From the NCBI RefSeq assembly GCF_000003815.2, contig NC_049992.1, forward strand, positions 6,485,081-6,549,080: 64,000 nucleotides of DNA, in the 5' to 3' direction. How positions within the stretch are numbered: the first letter of the stretch is position 1; the number at the start of each line of letters is the position of its first letter. Source of the DNA: Branchiostoma floridae. Lineage: Eukaryota > Chordata > Leptocardii > Amphioxiformes > Branchiostomatidae. Positions 19,601 through 34,600 of the stretch are shown one piece after another. A model generated the notes under the pieces. The model was not told the origin of the DNA and did no database searches. It saw only the letters and a program-made list of their open reading frames with translations. Made by a program: the position numbers and the translations under genes.

Positions 19601-22600
19601 GTCTACAAGAAGGCCCCTGTCGTACATGTGTGGTCCGGTATAGGAGTCACCATGAAGCTGAGTGCTGAAACACCAGGATTTGCTGCTGTGAGTACACTGT
19701 ATTCTCCAAGCAGATCCTACGGTAGCATTAGATAGTATCAAAATCTGGCAGATCTCTAGAGGAGTGAAGCCGGCCAAGGAGTGTGTTTGGCAAATTTACA
19801 CCTCTTGGCTGACTACACTCCTTGGACAGTTTAGTATGCCATCATAGGATCTGCTTGGACACTGTTCTTTCATTTTACATGATTGTGCAGTCAAACTTGT
19901 CTAAGAGGACCACCAGAGGGACATGGAAAATCCGGTCTTCTTAGTCAAATAGTCTTCTTAGAAATAAGGCGAGTGACAAGGCAAAACAGACATGAATTTC
20001 AAAGTTCATGTTTTGTTTCCATTTAACAAGCATGCAAGTACAAGATGCTACTACATGGACATGTACATTTGTCATGTAACGTTACCTGACTTTTGCATAC
20101 CGAATTATTGAAATAAAATCAAAACGCTTTCCAAATTTAGGGTTCTTCTGTGCGATTTTTGTAGGTTCTTGAGGTACAATGTTGTAGGAAAATGTTGGTA
20201 CTCTTGAACGCTGTAGTAGTAGTAGCTTTCTGCATTGTAGGGGTATACGGCCTTAGGTGTATTCTTACTCTTTAAAAACCTGTGATGGTTGGTTGTGAGT
20301 AGTATGTCCGGTAAACTGTTGAATATTCTGTGTCTAATATATTCTTTATTTTATTCTAGGTGTCCCAACTGTCAGACCAGCCTGTGGAAAGCATAGAAAA
20401 CACCTTCAAGCCTGGCACCCAACACAGGTAACTTTAAGTCTTTAAACTGACTACTTGTCACAACATGTACTTAGGCCTAGGGAAAACATTGTTTTGTTTC
20501 CTGTTTCCCAATGCAACATACCCTAGCAACACCTGCCGACCCTAGCCTTTTTTTGGTGGGCAGTCGAGTCAAATACATGTAGTTTCCAGAAATTTTGTTG
20601 TGTTTTTCTGTGAAAATGTATTAACTAAGTGTCCTCATGCATTTCAGTTTTGCTTTGTTTACTGTGGTATGTATCATATCACTAAAGTCTCAAATTATTG
20701 TTGAATAAATTCCTACCTACATACATTGTACCTACCTATTGTACACCAACCATAATTTTTTTCAGGACTAAAACAGGAAACACAACATTTTTTCCTAGGC
20801 CTTAACATTATGAGCAAAAGTTTGAATTCTTCCATATCTTATTGCCTCACTAATAAACTCCAACCCTGTATCTCACATTTTCAGCTGCAGAGTGATCAAC
20901 TGTAGTCCCCTTGATGGCCAGGCCATTGTGTCGCTGAAGAAGTAAGTTACCTTTTATTTATTAAAACATATTTCCGTATCATAATTTGTTTGTGTTGCTT
21001 ATACAAATAATTATTGTATATTTTATCGTATATAATGTACATAAATGCTACGTGCGGCTCTAAACATCTCCGGGAGAACACATCCTACAGGAAACCTGTT
21101 GTATGGAGATCTACCACCGTTATCTCAAGTCATACAAGAAAGAAGGCTGAGGTTTGCTGGTCACGCATGGCGGAGTAAAGATGAGATCATTAGTGACGTT
21201 TTGCTGTGGACTCCCAAACAAGTCATGCGAGCATATTAGGTAGACCACGCAAAACATAATTATGTACATCAACTTTGTGAAGAAACTGGCTGCTGAGCTG
21301 AAGATCTGCCCAGATTATGTAGGAAGGGAAAAAGGATGGAAGAAAAATGGAGGAAGAGAGTCATGGCCATCCGTGCAACTAGCACTCCCGGATGATGATG
21401 ATGATGGTACATGTAGGGAACGTCTTCGTTTAGACTTGAATCATCACACCTTGATTGTTGTTTCCCTTGTTAACCTTTACAGGAGTGTTATAGAACAACC
21501 ATTCCTGCGTTTACAGGATCTTAAACCTGGGCAAGTTGTGGAGGTCAGTGGGAATTTTTCATTTTTTTCATTCAATTAAAAAAAAAAAAATCTAACGAAA
21601 AATCTAATGAAACAGAACACATTGTGTTGTACAGTATAGGTTTCAGCCGCTTCTTATTTTTATACAACTATGAAACATTTTTTATATGGCCAACATCTTG
21701 GTACATCATCAAAGTAGCTATCTTTAGGTATAAATGGACTTAAAAAGCAGTGTTTTATCAAAAGCCTTAGAACAATATATCTTGCCTTTGTTCACCTATT
21801 CACCTATATTTACAGAAAACTTTGTACAGTTTTTGGATGAAAAATTAATTGCAAAAATGTAACAGTTATACCCCATGTAAACGACAATTGGTATTCTGCT
21901 TATTTTTTACACTTCGGTTTGATTGATGAAACATACTGTCTGATCTCTTGTAGGGTAAGATTACCTCAGTACAGTCCTATGGTATCACTGTGTCCCTGTC
22001 GAACTACGTACGAGGGGTCGTCTCCAAGATTCACCTTGCAGACATCATCCTGAAAAATCCCGCCAAGAAATTCAACGAAGGAGACATGATCAAGTGTAGG
22101 GTACGTTAATGTATTGTTTTAAAGCATTCAAGATTTTGATTAAAAAGAACAAAGACTTACATGAAACATGGCTTGTACAATATCTGTTACAATACGTTTG
22201 TAACTGGGCGACGGTCATTTTAGGTTATGTATGTCAGACTCTAAAACTAAAGTTCCACAAACACATCTTTGCCAAATCTCTGAGCAAATTTGAGAAACAA
22301 ATTAACACTGATGTTTTGTCATGTCTGTAGCTGTCTAGTTCACGTTAGGGACATTTTTTTAGCAACTATCACTGAGAACAAACCTAACGAAGGCTAGTTC
22401 CTCCTTCTTAATATTCCTAAACGATGCCACATTACAGAAACAATATAGCAAAATTATTTGTACCTGGCTGCCGATGTGACTTGCTCCTCGAAGCGGCTCG
22501 CACTCCTATAAAATCGCATAGAAATCTCGTGGGATCTGAGTGGCTTGCAGGAGACTATTCTGAAAGTGTCTTATGCATTTGAAATTACATATATTACGGA

Positions 22601-25600
22601 CTCTTTTTGCTTCTGTGTTGGCAATTTATGACGGTTAATCGGGGAAAATGACAAGAAAAAAGGAAAAAAACGTCAGGACAATCAATCATTGCAGCGAATG
22701 ATCAGAACTGTAGTGGGGAGGGGGGTGTCGGCGCAAGACGCCGATTTTCCCAAGGTGGGGTCGACCGGTCGAGTCTCTCTAGCCGATAACGGACGATAGA
22801 AATCATCAGTTTATTAAAAATAATTAACTTTCGCTGATTTTCTGGAGATCTTACAAAATTTCTACGCTCTTTCTATATTTTCAAGCGCCGATTTTGGCTT
22901 ACAGGGGCCCACGAGTTTCATGGGGAGAAATTGATGCCACCGCGCTCCGTCCCCGGGCCTTTACCATAAGTTTACATGACTCGAGGACCCACTAGTAATT
23001 GCAAACCGCAAGTTTCTCTAAATAATTACCAGAAAATCTCCTTTCAAATAAGCGAATTAGTTTATAACATTGTCAATATTCTTGGCGTCCCTCAGAAGAC
23101 CTCAAGTAGCCTGGGTTTATCTTACCAATTTTTTTTTTTTGCCAGCTGAAGGGGGAGGCGCGCGCCTGGCGCACCACTCCCTGGATCCGCGCGTGTACAC
23201 AGTCTGCTGCAGTACCATTATATGATAGAAGAATGTCAGGGCCTTTCTTTACACCTGATACCTAGTACCAAATATTACAGCTTCTTGAGTTATGTTGTCA
23301 ACAAACAAACACAAAAATACAAACTTTAAGCCTGTTGCAGTACCATTATGATAGATCAAGGAGAATTCGAGGTAAACCACTTTCAGTAGACTTACCTTTT
23401 CACAACCACTACACACCTACAGGCACTTCACACCTACCACCGAAATATCACCAAGATCCATTTACAGTTTCTTGAGTTACATCATGTGTTGAACTACATA
23501 CATTCCCACCACATCATGGTACAACTGAAAACATAGCCTTTTTGTTGAACATTACTAAAAAAGGTCTCTAAAGAACCAGGATGTTCTAGATACATGTAAC
23601 ATCTGCTATCTTTCATCAGTGACCAAGAATGATTTTGAAGACGATTGTAACAATTACTGGATCATTATAATTTCAAATGCTCTGATTTTTCCTCAGGTTC
23701 TGAACGTGGCGACAGCAGGACGCCAGCTGGCCCTGACCCACAAACGAACTCTCCTGACCTCCAAGCTGCCCATCATGGCTAGTTATCAGGCTGCCAAGCC
23801 TGGCACGTGGGCGCACGGCTTCGTACTGTCTGTCCAGGACTTCGGCTGTATTGTTATGTTCTACAACAATGTCAAAGGTATTGGAGAATTCGTCTTTTGT
23901 TAGTTTACCTCAAGGGAGTGAAGTATTTTTTTTTTAACTCTCCTGACGTCCAAGCTGCCCAAGCCCGGCACCTGGGCGCACGGCTTCGTACTGTCTGTCC
24001 AGGACTTCGGCTGTATTGTCATGTTCTACAACAATGTCAAAGGTATTGGAGAATTCGTCTTTTGTTAGTTTACCTCAAGGGAGTCAAGTATTTTTTTGGC
24101 TTGTTTGCACATGTGTCTTGTCATCTTTTTTGCTGTGTTTTTTTAGTTGGTACTAGACTCTACTAAGAGGTACAAAACTATTTTTACTTCTTTGAATTGT
24201 CTGAAAAAAATCAGTGGACCTTTTTTTGACCAAGCAAAAAATTATTACTATATCGGCAGGGATTTACATGTTTTGGCACTTACCTGTTCAAGAACATAAG
24301 TCTTAGAACAAAGTACAGTTTGTAGTAATTTTTTTACCATGTTTCTACATTACTTAAACTTACAGAGTCAAGGCTTGGAATCCTTTTTTTTGCATACCTG
24401 CACATTGTACATGAAATATACTAGTACCTGTGTGTGCAATTGCAATTGCCCATTTAGAGCAATCTTCAGCATTAGATTTTCTCTAATGATAAAACTCTCT
24501 ATACTGACTCCTGGCTTCTTGAGTACCACCTTTAATTTTTCTTAAGGTTGTCTTGTTCTTGACTTTCTGCAGGCCTTCTTCCGAAGAGAGAGATGACCCA
24601 AGAAGCGCAGGAGGATCCTCGTAAGATGTTCTACAAGGGTCAGGTTGTCAAGTGTCGTGTCATGTCCTGCAACCCTGCGCTGGAGAAGCTCACTGTTTCT
24701 CTCAAGGTGACTCATCGTTTTAATATTCTCGCTAGGCCTTTTCAGCATAGCAGGCCCCTACGCTATGATTTGGGGCACTGGGATTTGGGCCTCCACTATA
24801 TGTGACTCCACTTGTCACCTCACCCATCCCTTGACTTCGTTGTGCGTAGTTGGGGCATCATGACTATTCACTGCACTATCCTCCTCCATCTAACTCTGTC
24901 TTCCGCCGCTCGCATCGCTTTGGCTAGACTCAAACAAGTCCTCTCTCTTATGTTGACATTCTCTTTGGACAAAATTTCATACATTTCAACATGCCAAATG
25001 TATCTACTAATTAAAAAGGATTTTCACTGTTCCTGCCTTTTGCAGCCAGAGAAGTCAGGCACTCCTGTAGCAGCTGACTTTGAAGTGGGCAAGGTTTGTA
25101 TTTTCTTTATCCAATAAACTTATCAATTGATATTATTTATTCAAAGACTTTGAAATATCACTATCAATGTTAGCCACCTGATTTTCAATGTCTAGATTTT
25201 TGCAAGAATTGTTTATTGTTACATTGTAGGTCAACAGTAACATGTACAGTACAACTATAAAATATAGTACATTAGATTTTATTTAGCATTTTCTTTACTC
25301 CATTGTTTTCATCGTTCATAATATTTCTTCATTTGTTTATGTATTGATTTCAATGCCAATAAAAAGGCAAGTTTATATTAAACTTTTATTGGTTAGATGG
25401 TGAATGTAGAGGTCACTGAGGTCAAACCTGACAGCCTGGGGGTTAAGGTTCAGGGGTCAGACACCCCAGGCTTTCTTCCCATGATGCACCTGTCAGACCA
25501 CCAGGAGAACTGTTCCCTCCTGCTGAGTAGGTGCAGTGTTGGTGATGTCATACAGGACGCCATGTACTGCTGTAGCAGGGCGACAGGATCCGTATCCTTT

Positions 25601-28600
25601 TTAATGCATGAATGTTCCTTTTTTGCTTGTTCGTTTTGCACAACTGGAAAACCACCCAAATGCAAACGTGGCTGGGTCTATCACTTCATTTTGTACTGAT
25701 AAAGGCGACAGATGGTCGTCAAAACGTTTTCTGAAGAATTAAAGAAGGATGTGCAACAAAGACGACTTTGTTCAATTGATCTACCAACCTGATGTAACTA
25801 ATACAGATACATGTATGTCCAGCTGTTCCTTAACACATGTTACCAGATGGTCACCCTGAAACCATCCCTGAAGAAGGCAGTGACCTCAGGGCAGGTTGTC
25901 GAGATGTTTTCTGACCTGCGGACTGACCGAGTGCTTCGTGGCTGGGTCCGGACGGTCAAGCCGTTCGGTGTGTTTGTGGAGTTCCCTGGAGGATGGGTGG
26001 GCCTGGCTCCAAAGGCGGTAAGGCCGTCACTTCTTTCTGAGTCTTAATGTTATATTACTCACTTCTTAAAGATTGCTTTTCTTGGATATGGGCAGGCCTT
26101 GTACTTTGCAATAGAGAACATGAAATTATGTTTGAACTAGACTTGTTTTTTTTTTGGAAAACATCCAAAGATTTATGTGCGTACATGTCATCCAAATAAT
26201 GAAATCAACATAGATTTACTGAGAACTGTGTATCCTAAGAGAAGACTTAGTGTGATAATTTTTCCTGTTTTCCTTGTTGTTGTACATTTATCGTCTATTT
26301 TTCTTTAATGGTACATTTACCTTCCTTTCACCTCACTGCTATATTTTCTGCATCATCCCTTTGTCATAAGTTGAACATAATTTTGTTTGATTAAGAAGTT
26401 TCCATCTCTCTAGGCTGTATCCGATAGGTTCATCGAGGACTGCACCAGCTTGTTCGAGGAAGGGCAGTCCGTAGTTGCCAAGGTTACAGAAGTGGACGGT
26501 GAGAAACAGCGTTTTCTGGTCAGTCTGAAGCCGTCCGACTGCCCCCTAGCAGGTGAGGGCAGTACTGCAGTGGAGTCACTAGGGAGCCTGCTGGCTGAGA
26601 GGGAGAAGGCAGCGGGACAACTCACAGCTGGGAAAGGTCAGTTACCTTTGCTTTTTTCTGGTCAATGTGTTTGTGTTTGTGTGTGTGAGTTTGAGTGTGA
26701 GTCTTTGTGTGTGCGTGTTCCTGTGTGTGTGTCTTTGTGTGTGCGTGTTCCTGTGTGTGGTGTGTGTGTGCGGTGTGAGTTTTAGTGTGTGTGTGTGTTT
26801 GTGCATATGAGAGTGTATGCATTCAATGTTATACCAAATGTTCATATGGTCAAATCTGTACCAGTGACCACCTGAGTGTGTGTGTGTGTGCGTGTGTGTA
26901 CATGTGTGTGTGTGTGTGTGTGTGTGTACATGTGTGTGTGTGTGTGTTTGTGCGCGTGTGTGTGTATGAGAGTGACTGTATGCATTCAAATCTGTACTTT
27001 AAGTGACCACCTCTGCATAATGACCACTGAGTCTTCCTAATATTTCCCTAGATTTTTTGTTTCATTGCCCAAAGAGGTCACTACTCATCGGTTTGACTGT
27101 CAACCTATTAATGTGTTGAGTTACAACTTAAATGTCACAAAAGAGGTACAAGATGTATTTTCTAGTATTACACAAAGTCAGAGAACAGTCAATACTACTA
27201 CAGTAACTGTTAACAGTAACTGCAACTGTACATACCTACCTAGTCCCTTGACCTCCAGGTCGTTGGGGGGACAAGGTAAACAAGAAGATGGAGAGTTGTC
27301 TCCAGGCCTCTCTGTCTTCTGCTACAGCCAGTCTTTCCTGCAGGTTGAGGGATGTCCAATCTCTGCGGTTTTCCTCTGACGCCCACGGTGTCGCCCTCCT
27401 TCCACAGTACCCTGTAGAATTGTCTTAGCCAGGTTGTTGTGGGGGGTCAAGTGCCCTTACCACTGAAACTTCCTTTTTAAACAGGTCCCGTTGGTGTTGT
27501 TAAGTTATTTATCCTGATTTGAGCTTTGCGTTGATTGTGATATTTGTTCTTGTATTTATGTGTATTATTATTCGATTATGAATAATTATTGTTATGATTT
27601 TGGTATGGCAGCTTTGAAAAGGTGTTCTTTGACACCTGTTTTGCCATGCCCTCCATTTGTCAATAATTATTGTATATAATTATGGAGAATCCTAATAAAT
27701 AAATAAATAAGTTGGTGCAACTTAACCTGCAACTTTACATTCACATATGGCTTGTTGATCATCTTTAGGGGCAGACCTAAGCAGACAGCATGGTAAAGTC
27801 CTATCTGCAACAGTGACAAACATACAAGATGCTGGAATGGTCCTCAGCATCCCTGACCTACAGGACCTGACCGCTGTGGCCAGCAAGACCCACTGCCAAG
27901 GCACCAATCTGAACGTCGGAGACAGCACTAGTGTTCGAATCCTACATCTGGACATTCCAAACAACATAGCAGAGGTGTCGCTCCGGCCTGATCTACTGGA
28001 ACAAGCTACAGAAGGAAAGAAGATAAAGATGAAGAAAGGAGGAGAGTTCTCTTGTACCATTCTCGATGCAAAGGCAAAGTACTTACTAGTGGGGATCAAT
28101 GGGAGTGGAGCATTAGCCTATGTGACAAGAAAATGGCACCCAAATCATGGGAGCAATGTGGGAATGGGAGACGCGCAAATTGGAGAGAGGAGTAAGATTC
28201 GGGTTGTGAGGATAACACAGAGTGGCAGTGTCATAGCAATGCCTGCTGGCAAGAAGACAGAAGGAAAGAAGGACGGTAAGGAGGGAACTGAGCACAAAGC
28301 TGAGAAAAGGAGAGAAGAAAAGAACAGGAAAAGGAAGAGAGATGAGAGCGAAACCAGGGAAGAAACAGAAGCAGATGGACAGAATCAAGCAGAGCAACTT
28401 CAACTTGGAGCGATTGTGAATGTCGTTGTTGTGGCAACAGCAAGAGATCACCTAGAGGTCAAGATCACAGGTCAAGGTCACAGGCAAGAGGGCATAGTTC
28501 ACATATCAGAGGTCAAAGATGATGTGAGCGAGGGTGAGGCACCCATGGCCAAGTTTCTGGTAGGTTCTATTGTTCCCGGGCGTGTCATTGGCATCTCTCA

Positions 28601-31600
28601 CAAGAAGGTTAAGAGTCTTAAGTCCCTTCCCTTCAGTCGACCTGGGTTCGAGGAAGTCGTCTACGACGTGTCTTTAAGAGAAAGCGTTGTGAAAGCAGAA
28701 GCAAACTTCGAGAAGTACTTACTCCCAGATCAGAAGCTGAGAACTGATGTGTACAAGGAGGATCAGAAGGTGATGTTCTATCTCCAGTCAGTCCAAGACT
28801 CTCACGTGGTCGCCTCTGTTTCGCCGGGCGTGCTAGGAAAGTTGGACCTCCTTAGCTGTTCAGACAATGTGGAAGACTTGAAGAATCCTTCTGCAATGTT
28901 CAAACCCAAGTGTGCATACCTTGGCACCATCACAAGTATTGACAGGGAGAGTTCAACGTTGCACCTTTCCAGGCTCGAGAAAGCCACCAAGCTCGCCCCG
29001 GGATTGGTGGTCAATGCACAGGTAGCTAAAAAGGTTCCAGGTAAATTGGTGCTGAGCCTCCCCTTTGGCGGCAAGGGCTTTGCCAACCTAACCGACCTGT
29101 CGGACTCTTACTCTTCCAACCCGCTGAGCGTCTTCAAGGTGAACCAGCTCCTCAGGTGCTGCGTTCTTGAATGCAGCAGCAAACGGCATGTAAGAGTGTC
29201 GTTACGACCGTCCAAAATCGGCGGAAAGGTGCGAAAAATCAATGACCCAGACTATGAGACCGTGGAAGACATTGTAGATGGCGACATTGTACGCGGGTAC
29301 GTCGAAGACTGCAACAAGCATGGCGTCTTCGCCGCGCTCTCCCACAAAGTGAAAGGCCGAGTGCAGTACAAGCACGCCACCTCCTACTTCGTAAGGAAGC
29401 AAGACGAGCTGAAGAAGTTTTTCCCTGTTGGCAAGCTCGTCACGGCTAAAGTCCTGGAAGTGTCGTACAAGTCGTCTCACCTTGAGCTGTCCTTGCTGGA
29501 GAAGGACACCGGCGCACCTGACCCTCTCCCAAACACCTGCGGGTACCCTCTCAGGACTCCCAAAGACCAGAAGGAGAAGAAAAGGAAAGAGAGAGGGAAG
29601 GAGAAAGGAGAAAAGGGAGGAAAGAAGAGAAAGGTTGAGAGAGAGTCCGATGCAGATGACAGCGGGGTAGAAGTTGTTGGGATGAAATCTACAGATGAAG
29701 AGGAGGAGTCAGTACCAATTAAGGTGCAGAAATCATACTTAGTATTCTGTGATGTAAAGTTCCACATTTGGTGTTCTCTATTATCTATATTTTGATCTAT
29801 TGGTTTAGCTATTTTGCATGCACAGCCAGGGCTGCCCAAATGTTAATCTTACATGATTAGACATAGTTTAAAGTCTTTCTAGGTATTAGATATCAACTTT
29901 TAGTGTATGACTTGTATAGTTGTGTAGAAGAAGAAGAAGAAGTATTAAGAGGTTTGGAGTTGAAACTTGTACTACTTGATAATCTGGTGTTAAATAAGTA
30001 ATCAGTAATGGTAATAAAGGGCAGTCAAACAATACAGACACAGAATATCATGTTGATGAACATAACTAATAGAAGAGTCGATGAAAGTTTAGACATCCAG
30101 GTAATAAGATACACTGAGTATGTGTAGCAGTTACTCATGCAACCTGATATGATTCTTCATATCCACTCTGCTATTTTGCCATAAGGGAGAAGAAACGCTG
30201 TAACAGTTTCAATAACTGAAACTCATTCTGTGCCCAGAAGACATTAGACATGTCTTGGCTTTGTGCTGAGAACAGTGATTTGTAGGACAAAATTCATCCT
30301 TGATGTATATTTGTCAATTACAGATTACATGTAAATTACTGAACACTGCTGGTTTTGTCCACCATGTCTCCCAGATAGAGATGCATGGTCGGACATTGTT
30401 AATGGCACCTCATATGTGGATGAGCTGAACTGAAGTGAACAGATTACATTAATACGATAAAATACTATTTTGTTCCATCTCTGCAGAGCTCTGGACAAGG
30501 TCAGACATCGTCCTCAGAACCACGTTTGACCTTGACAGGTGGCTTCAGCTGGGGAGACGAGCTGGCTGTGTCAAAGGTCACCCCACAGGACAGTGAGAGT
30601 GAAGAAGAGGATGATACTGAGGCAGAAGTCTCACAGGTAAGCAGGGCTTCAAATACTTTTTTCTGCATACCTGCACAGGTGTAGGTAACATTAGAAATTA
30701 CCTGCACCAGACAAATTTTGCCTGCACCACTCTGAATTTAGGAAGTATGGATCATACTAAAATTTGTTTAGAAACCATCGCCATTTATTTTATACTTCAC
30801 AGTCAATGCATCTGGTAAAAATCTACAACTACATACTACAGCATACTGCATGAAATAAACCCAGTACATGGACCAGTGCAGGTTAGGTGCAGGTAGACAC
30901 CAGAAATACCTGCACAGCCCCAATTTTACCTGCGCTTAGCTGCATAATATTATGCAGGTGGTATTTCGAGCCATGGGTAAGGTAAAAGCAAAACTGATAG
31001 TCGTGAGATCATGTGGTGTAATCGCCAGCACGTTTGGCTCAGGCCCAGGTGCACCCCACATTATCTTTCTAACACTTAGATGTCAAGAATATGGTGTTTT
31101 ATAGTATACTGATATCTTTACTGATATCACACAAGTCATAAACCTTTGAAAATGTTTGGGTGCACAGCTTCAATTTTGGGTGCACAAACAAACAAACAAA
31201 CTTGGATGCACAAATACCCAGTATTTGGAGCCCTGATGTAGGATAGTCATTTGAGTCTTTCATGACTTCATTTGCTTTTTTGCTCTACAGCCCCCAAAGA
31301 AGAAGTCCAAGAAGGAGAGGGAGGAAGAGAGAAAGGCCAACGACAAGGAGCTGTACAAGGTAAGAACACGATATTTCTGCGGAAAAGAGTTTCATCAGGT
31401 TGGTAGAATATAAGATATAAGAGAATTCTTTTTACACAACCAGCAGTTACTTACCGGGACGAGGGGGGATACAAGCTGAGCCACGTTTGGGATTGTTTTC
31501 TCACTGCAAAAACGCCACCTACATCGGCTACATAACATAGCGAAGCAGAACTCCAGTTATAGAAGCTCTGAAGGTGTTTGAGAGACATCGAAGCGTAAGC

Positions 31601-34600
31601 AATGTAAGTGACTGCTGCTTGACAAGTATAAAAAGAATTCTCTTATATCCAAGATATTTCTGATATTCTGTCTTCTTAATTCCTGAAGCTAACACCTATA
31701 GAAACAAAGGGTTTAGTCCTGACATATACAGTCAGATTTGGATTTCCTGGACATTCATTTGTACATGACATTTTGTATTTTGTAAAGTGTAAGAAAACAC
31801 CTGCATGCAGCCATGCTACTGGATGTTAAACCATAGTTCATTGATAATTCCTGTAAAAAAATTAAATTAAAAAAATTTTGCTTAATTGCGCAACAAGAAT
31901 TGTACAAGGTACAAAGCATGGCATCTACTGATACATCACAGACTATCACAGTTCTATAACGGGTGCATAGTATGGGATAAAAATGGTCTCTTACCATGAT
32001 AGGACATTTTTCTAGTGAGTAAACATTCAGGTGGAAAACTTATGTTGATGGATGTGCTGCCCCTACGGCCGGTGAGGCTATGGGACCGGTGAGGTGAGGT
32101 GAGAAACATTCTTTAATATCAATAACTTACCATTTTCCCTTTCTCCAGGCTGAGTTGGCCCTGCTAGATGAGGACCGCCCGCCCCAGTCTGCGGACGATT
32201 TTGACCGCCTGGTGCTGAGTTCCCCGGACAGTTCCATCCTCTGGCTGCGCTACATGGCCTTCCACCTCCACTCCACCGAGATCGACAAGGCCCGCACGGT
32301 CGCCGAACGTGCTCTCAAGACTATCTCATTTAGGTGGGTTACAAGTCCTTCAGTAAGGATGAAAATACATTGACGGCATGTTTTATGTTGTGACAAAATA
32401 TACAGCAGGGCTCGAAATACCACCTGCATAATGGAGGTTAGTGCAGGTAAAATTGGAGCTGTGTAGGTACACATGTACAATGTATTTCTGGTGTCTACCT
32501 GCACCTAACCTGCACTGGTCCATGTACTGGGTTTTATACTTAAATTGGTATTAGATGCATTGAATGTTACCACCTATTAAGTATAAAAGAAAACAAAATA
32601 GTGGTTCCTTAACAATTTTAATATGATTCATGCTTCCTAAACTCAAAGTGGTACAGGTAAAATTTGTCTGGTGCAGGTAATTGTCAATTGAAAAAAGTAT
32701 TTTGAGCCCTCCAAAGTCAAAGATTCATCACTGCATGTGAAGTTGTCACATACAAAATACATACTTACCCTAACATGGAGTTTGCACATGCTGGGCAAGG
32801 ATTGTGTTGTCCGCAAAGATCTTCCTATCAGAGTGTAACATACAAAGATTGTCTTCGACACAGTCTCTTGCCTCCTGTCATGCAGTCTGTAAACATTGAT
32901 TGATTGTAACTGTACGTCGTGCATGCCAAGGTAGGGTGACAAAAATGGACAATATTGAAAATATGTACACTACATGTACGTGTGAATAGTTTGCTGAAGA
33001 AATTCTCTAATCCCTATAAATAATGTTATGGGACTGTCCTTATCTTTTACCAGGGAAGAGAAGGAGAAGTTGAATGTGTGGGTTGCCCTGATGAACCTAG
33101 AGAACATGTATGGCACAGAGGAGTCCCTCATGACTGTGTTCCAGCGAGCACTACAGCACAACGAAGCCCTCACCATCTTCAAGCAGCTCGTCAACATCTA
33201 CAAGAGGACTGGAAAAACTGAGGCAAGTTAGATGTGCATGTGATTCTACAGTGTTAGGAACCTTCTTGCCTTAGCCTAGGTACTATCCAGGTAGTCAAGT
33301 AGTTCACTCCTATGTTCACTTTTGCTGGGGAACTGTTTGATATTCAAAATCTTTTGGTGGTGACGTCACTTAATGAGCAAATTAAGGAATGGGTTCTGGA
33401 GCGCTTGTTCGATGACAACAGGCCCTCCCACAAACAAATAGAGGGGGTTTTGGGTCTTAGAATGCTTGAACCCTTTCCTTATTTGTGTAGGGACCAATCA
33501 GATGCTAGAGAGATGTCAAGGTTCCCAGACGGAATGTCAAGGAAGCAACTGTATATAGTGTATTTTAATTTAATTTCAAACCCTGACATCTGTCAATCTT
33601 CCCTCCGCACAGGAAGCCGACCAGCTGTACGGCACCATGGTGAAGCGTTTCCGTGGCAACAAGGACGTGTGGATCGACTACGGCCAGTTCCTGATGGAGA
33701 ACAAGCGAGCGGAGGCAGCCCACAGCCTCATGCAGAGGAGCTTCAAGAGTCTCGACAAACAGGATCGTAAGTGTATACCTTTGTCTTCAGGCCTAGGAAA
33801 CAAAATTTTGTGTTTCCTGTTGAAAATACTAGGGTTGGTAGGTAGGAATTACCTTTTTTCAGGTAATTTTGTTAGGCTGGACAAACCTCTAGTCTGTGAT
33901 ACATATTGATGATGATGATGATTGGTTTATTCAGAAACACACTATGTACAAGGCCTTGCAGGCAACCTCAGTCACCTGAATTATGCTTGTGCATATATGA
34001 CATAATTACATTTACAATTTGCAAAAAGACATTATGATTTAAAAGCCGTTGATATGTCATTCGAGTTGAACAAAGCTTAAGTAAATTGAAATGCATGAGA
34101 ACACTTGTCTTTCAATGTGAAACTTTAATTTTTGATTATTAAGTTGATAAATCTTCTTGTTGTTGCCCCAGATGTGCAGGTGATCTCCAGGTTTGCAGTG
34201 ATGGAGTTTAAGCTGGGTGATGTGGAGCGGGGGAGAACCATGTTTGAGAACATCCTGAGTAACTACCCCAAACAGGTCAGCATCTGGTCTGTGTACCTGG
34301 AGATGCTCATCAAGACTGGAGATCTGGACCAAGTCAGGTACAAACTAAAGGTTCTGGGTTCGAATCCCTACAGTTGGTATCTCACATGACCTGCAGGCAA
34401 AGGGAAAAAAAGTTGTGTCTCCTGTTTCAGCCCTGAAAAAATTTGCATTGGTACATAGGATTATTTGAATGTTAAAAGATGAGCAAACAATGTCCAAGTG
34501 CTATTTCAGCTAGTATTGTTAAACATTACTATAGTATAACACAAGGATAGAAACCCAACCCCTGCACCACTGTCGTATGCCCGATATGCGGACGAACATG

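Noticed and set aside
26622-26989. Cys/Val- and His/Thr-repeat frames
   Set aside because: Translations of the TG microsatellite; the same holds for 36127-36485 with the CA tract.
27722-28451. Minus-strand frames under the large PDCD11 exon
   Set aside because: They are shadows of the coding strand, which encodes clear S1 domains.
28802-29839. Minus-strand frames at 28802-29839
   Set aside because: Antisense shadows of PDCD11 exon 19; low-complexity Ser/Phe runs mirror its Lys/Glu linker.
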